Assembly: GCA_028289265.1 (NCBI GenBank)
Contig: JAQGGU010000038.1
Span: forward strand, 1 to 6,129
Origin: Candidatus Saccharimonadota bacterium
GTDB lineage: Bacteria > Patescibacteriota > Saccharimonadia > Saccharimonadales > UBA4665
Length of the DNA: 6,129 nucleotides
Direction: 5' to 3'
The notes under the pieces were generated by a model. That model was not told the origin of the DNA. It saw nothing but the letters and a program-made list of their open reading frames with translations, and did no database searches. Shown here in pieces: positions 5,468 through 6,129 of this stretch. Each line of letters opens with the position of its first letter. Position 1 is the stretch's first letter. A program made the translations under genes and the position numbers.

Positions 5468-6129
5468 ATGGCATTAAAACTCGACAACAATCTGATTAAT
5501 GAGCTTGGTCTTGGAGCTCTTCCTGAGCATGAAAAGCAGCTATTACTTCGCCAGATTTATGAAAAGTTGGAGATGAATGTAGGCGTGCGCCTGGCCGACC
5601 AGATGAGCAATGAACAGCTCGATGAGTTTGAAAAGTTTGTCGATGCTAATGATGATAAGGGTGCGTTCCAGTGGCTGGAAAGTAACTTCCCAAACTACAA
5701 AGACGTCGTAAATGAAGAGTTTGAAAAGCTGAAAGCGGAGATCAAGCAATACGCACCGCAAATGCTCGCCGTAGCGCAGCATAACGCCGCACAGCAGGCC
5801 AATGGTGGTTCAGCGCCGCAGCAGCCTCAGCCGCAACAACCCCAGCCCCAATATCAGCAGCCCCAGCCTGGGCAGTATCAAAATCCTGCGCCGCAGCAAC
5901 CGATGACCTACCCTCAGCAGCCCCAGCAGCAGCAATATAACCCGACCAATCCGAACGGTCAGCCGCAAGCTCCACAGCCTGCGCAGCAGCCCTATTATGG
6001 CCCACAGCAGCCCCAATATCAGCAACCCCAACCGGATTCGCCGCAATATCCTCAACAGCCTCAACCCGGGCAGTATCAGTACCCGCCGCAGCAACCAGGC
6101 CAGCAGCAGGACCCACAGTACCCGCCGCA
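5468..6129 (+). CDS. DUF5663-like protein with Pro/Gln/Tyr-rich tail (partial, open at window end)
   Basis: An open frame of 220 complete codons that leaves the window without a stop. Residues 1 to about 98 form a charged, helical domain containing LGLGALPE (13-20), a run with EKQLLLRQIYEKLE (22-35), LSD/MSNEQLDEFE-type sequence (46-55) and WLESNFPNY (69-77). This resembles the DUF5663 family that I recall from Saccharibacteria and other Patescibacteria; its function is unknown. From about 112 the protein becomes low-complexity, almost only Q, P, Y, A, G and N with a few others, with QPQYQQPQP and PGQYQ units repeated. Such a tail is probably disordered. No signal peptide or membrane helix is visible in the part present, but one could follow beyond the window. 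The start has AGGAAG (5457-5462) five bases upstream. It lies 53 bp after infB; whether it has a role in translation is not known. Family match moderate, coding status high. Confidence 0.85.
   Translation, partial: MALKLDNNLINELGLGALPEHEKQLLLRQIYEKLEMNVGVRLADQMSNEQLDEFEKFVDANDDKGAFQWLESNFPNYKDVVNEEFEKLKAEIKQYAPQMLAVAQHNAAQQANGGSAPQQPQPQQPQPQYQQPQPGQYQNPAPQQPMTYPQQPQQQQYNPTNPNGQPQAPQPAQQPYYGPQQPQYQQPQPDSPQYPQQPQPGQYQYPPQQPGQQQDPQYPP
5843..6129 (+). repeat. Degenerate tandem repeats encoding the Pro/Gln-rich tail
   Basis: Short exact repeats recur within the tail. A 17-nt sequence is identical at 5843-5859 and 6008-6024, GGGCAGTATCA recurs at 5870-5880 and 6068-6078, and 14 nt are identical at 6077-6090 and 6116-6129, 39 bp (13 codons) apart. 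Units are irregular and synonymous CAG/CAA and CCN codons are mixed, which points to older, diversified expansion. Long antisense open frames over this stretch are by-products of the lack of stop codons in such sequence. Confidence 0.75.

Noticed and set aside
5742..6116. Long minus-strand open frames rich in Ala or in Leu/Arg opposite the PQ tail
   Set aside because: CAG/CAA and CCN codons read in reverse rarely give stops, so long antisense frames arise automatically; they vanish outside the repeat region.

Overview
The window reads like a compact, gene-dense bacterial chromosome with the standard genetic code. The most likely source is a Candidatus Saccharibacteria (TM7) or related Patescibacteria/CPR genome. 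The clues are a short IF-2 (589 aa), an S1-domain protein directly upstream of infB, a small KGG-repeat protein, and a DUF5663-like protein with a long Pro/Gln tail. This placement rests on remembered family traits, not on a search. No mobile element, CRISPR array, tRNA or rRNA was found.

Left part (1-1578): a 66-aa KGG-repeat protein on the + strand converges with a two-gene minus-strand unit, and a symmetrical hairpin at 243-272 can terminate transcription from both sides. The minus-strand unit is a ROK-family sugar kinase homologue followed by a small protein with an HExxH motif and a C-terminal zinc ribbon. The ROK gene is interrupted: an in-frame TAA at 904-906 cuts it at 224 aa, yet the same frame continues for 48 more codons with recognisable ROK C-terminal sequence and ends at 757. 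In that longer frame it overlaps the GTG start of the next gene by 17 nt. This is the clearest anomaly in the window.

Centre (1579-2376): a 138-bp divergent intergenic region separates the ROK gene from a 219-aa predicted lipoprotein. The lipoprotein has a very good promoter (TAGACA-N17-TATAAT) placed so that transcription should begin at or next to the A of its ATG. The ROK gene has a TATACT at exactly the same distance from its own ATG. Neither has a Shine-Dalgarno sequence, so both mRNAs are probably leaderless.

Right part (2377-6129): a promoter with an approximately 89-nt leader drives a four-S1-domain protein (S1-like). It is followed 50 bp later by infB (IF-2) and 53 bp after that by a DUF5663-like gene that runs off the window end inside a repetitive Pro/Gln/Tyr-rich tail. 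These three co-directional genes look like a translation-centred cluster, with the S1-domain gene in the position usually held by nusA. I see no clearly new defence or mobile system. The second-look items are the broken ROK gene, the twin leaderless promoters, the HExxH-zinc-ribbon protein and the PQ-tail protein.
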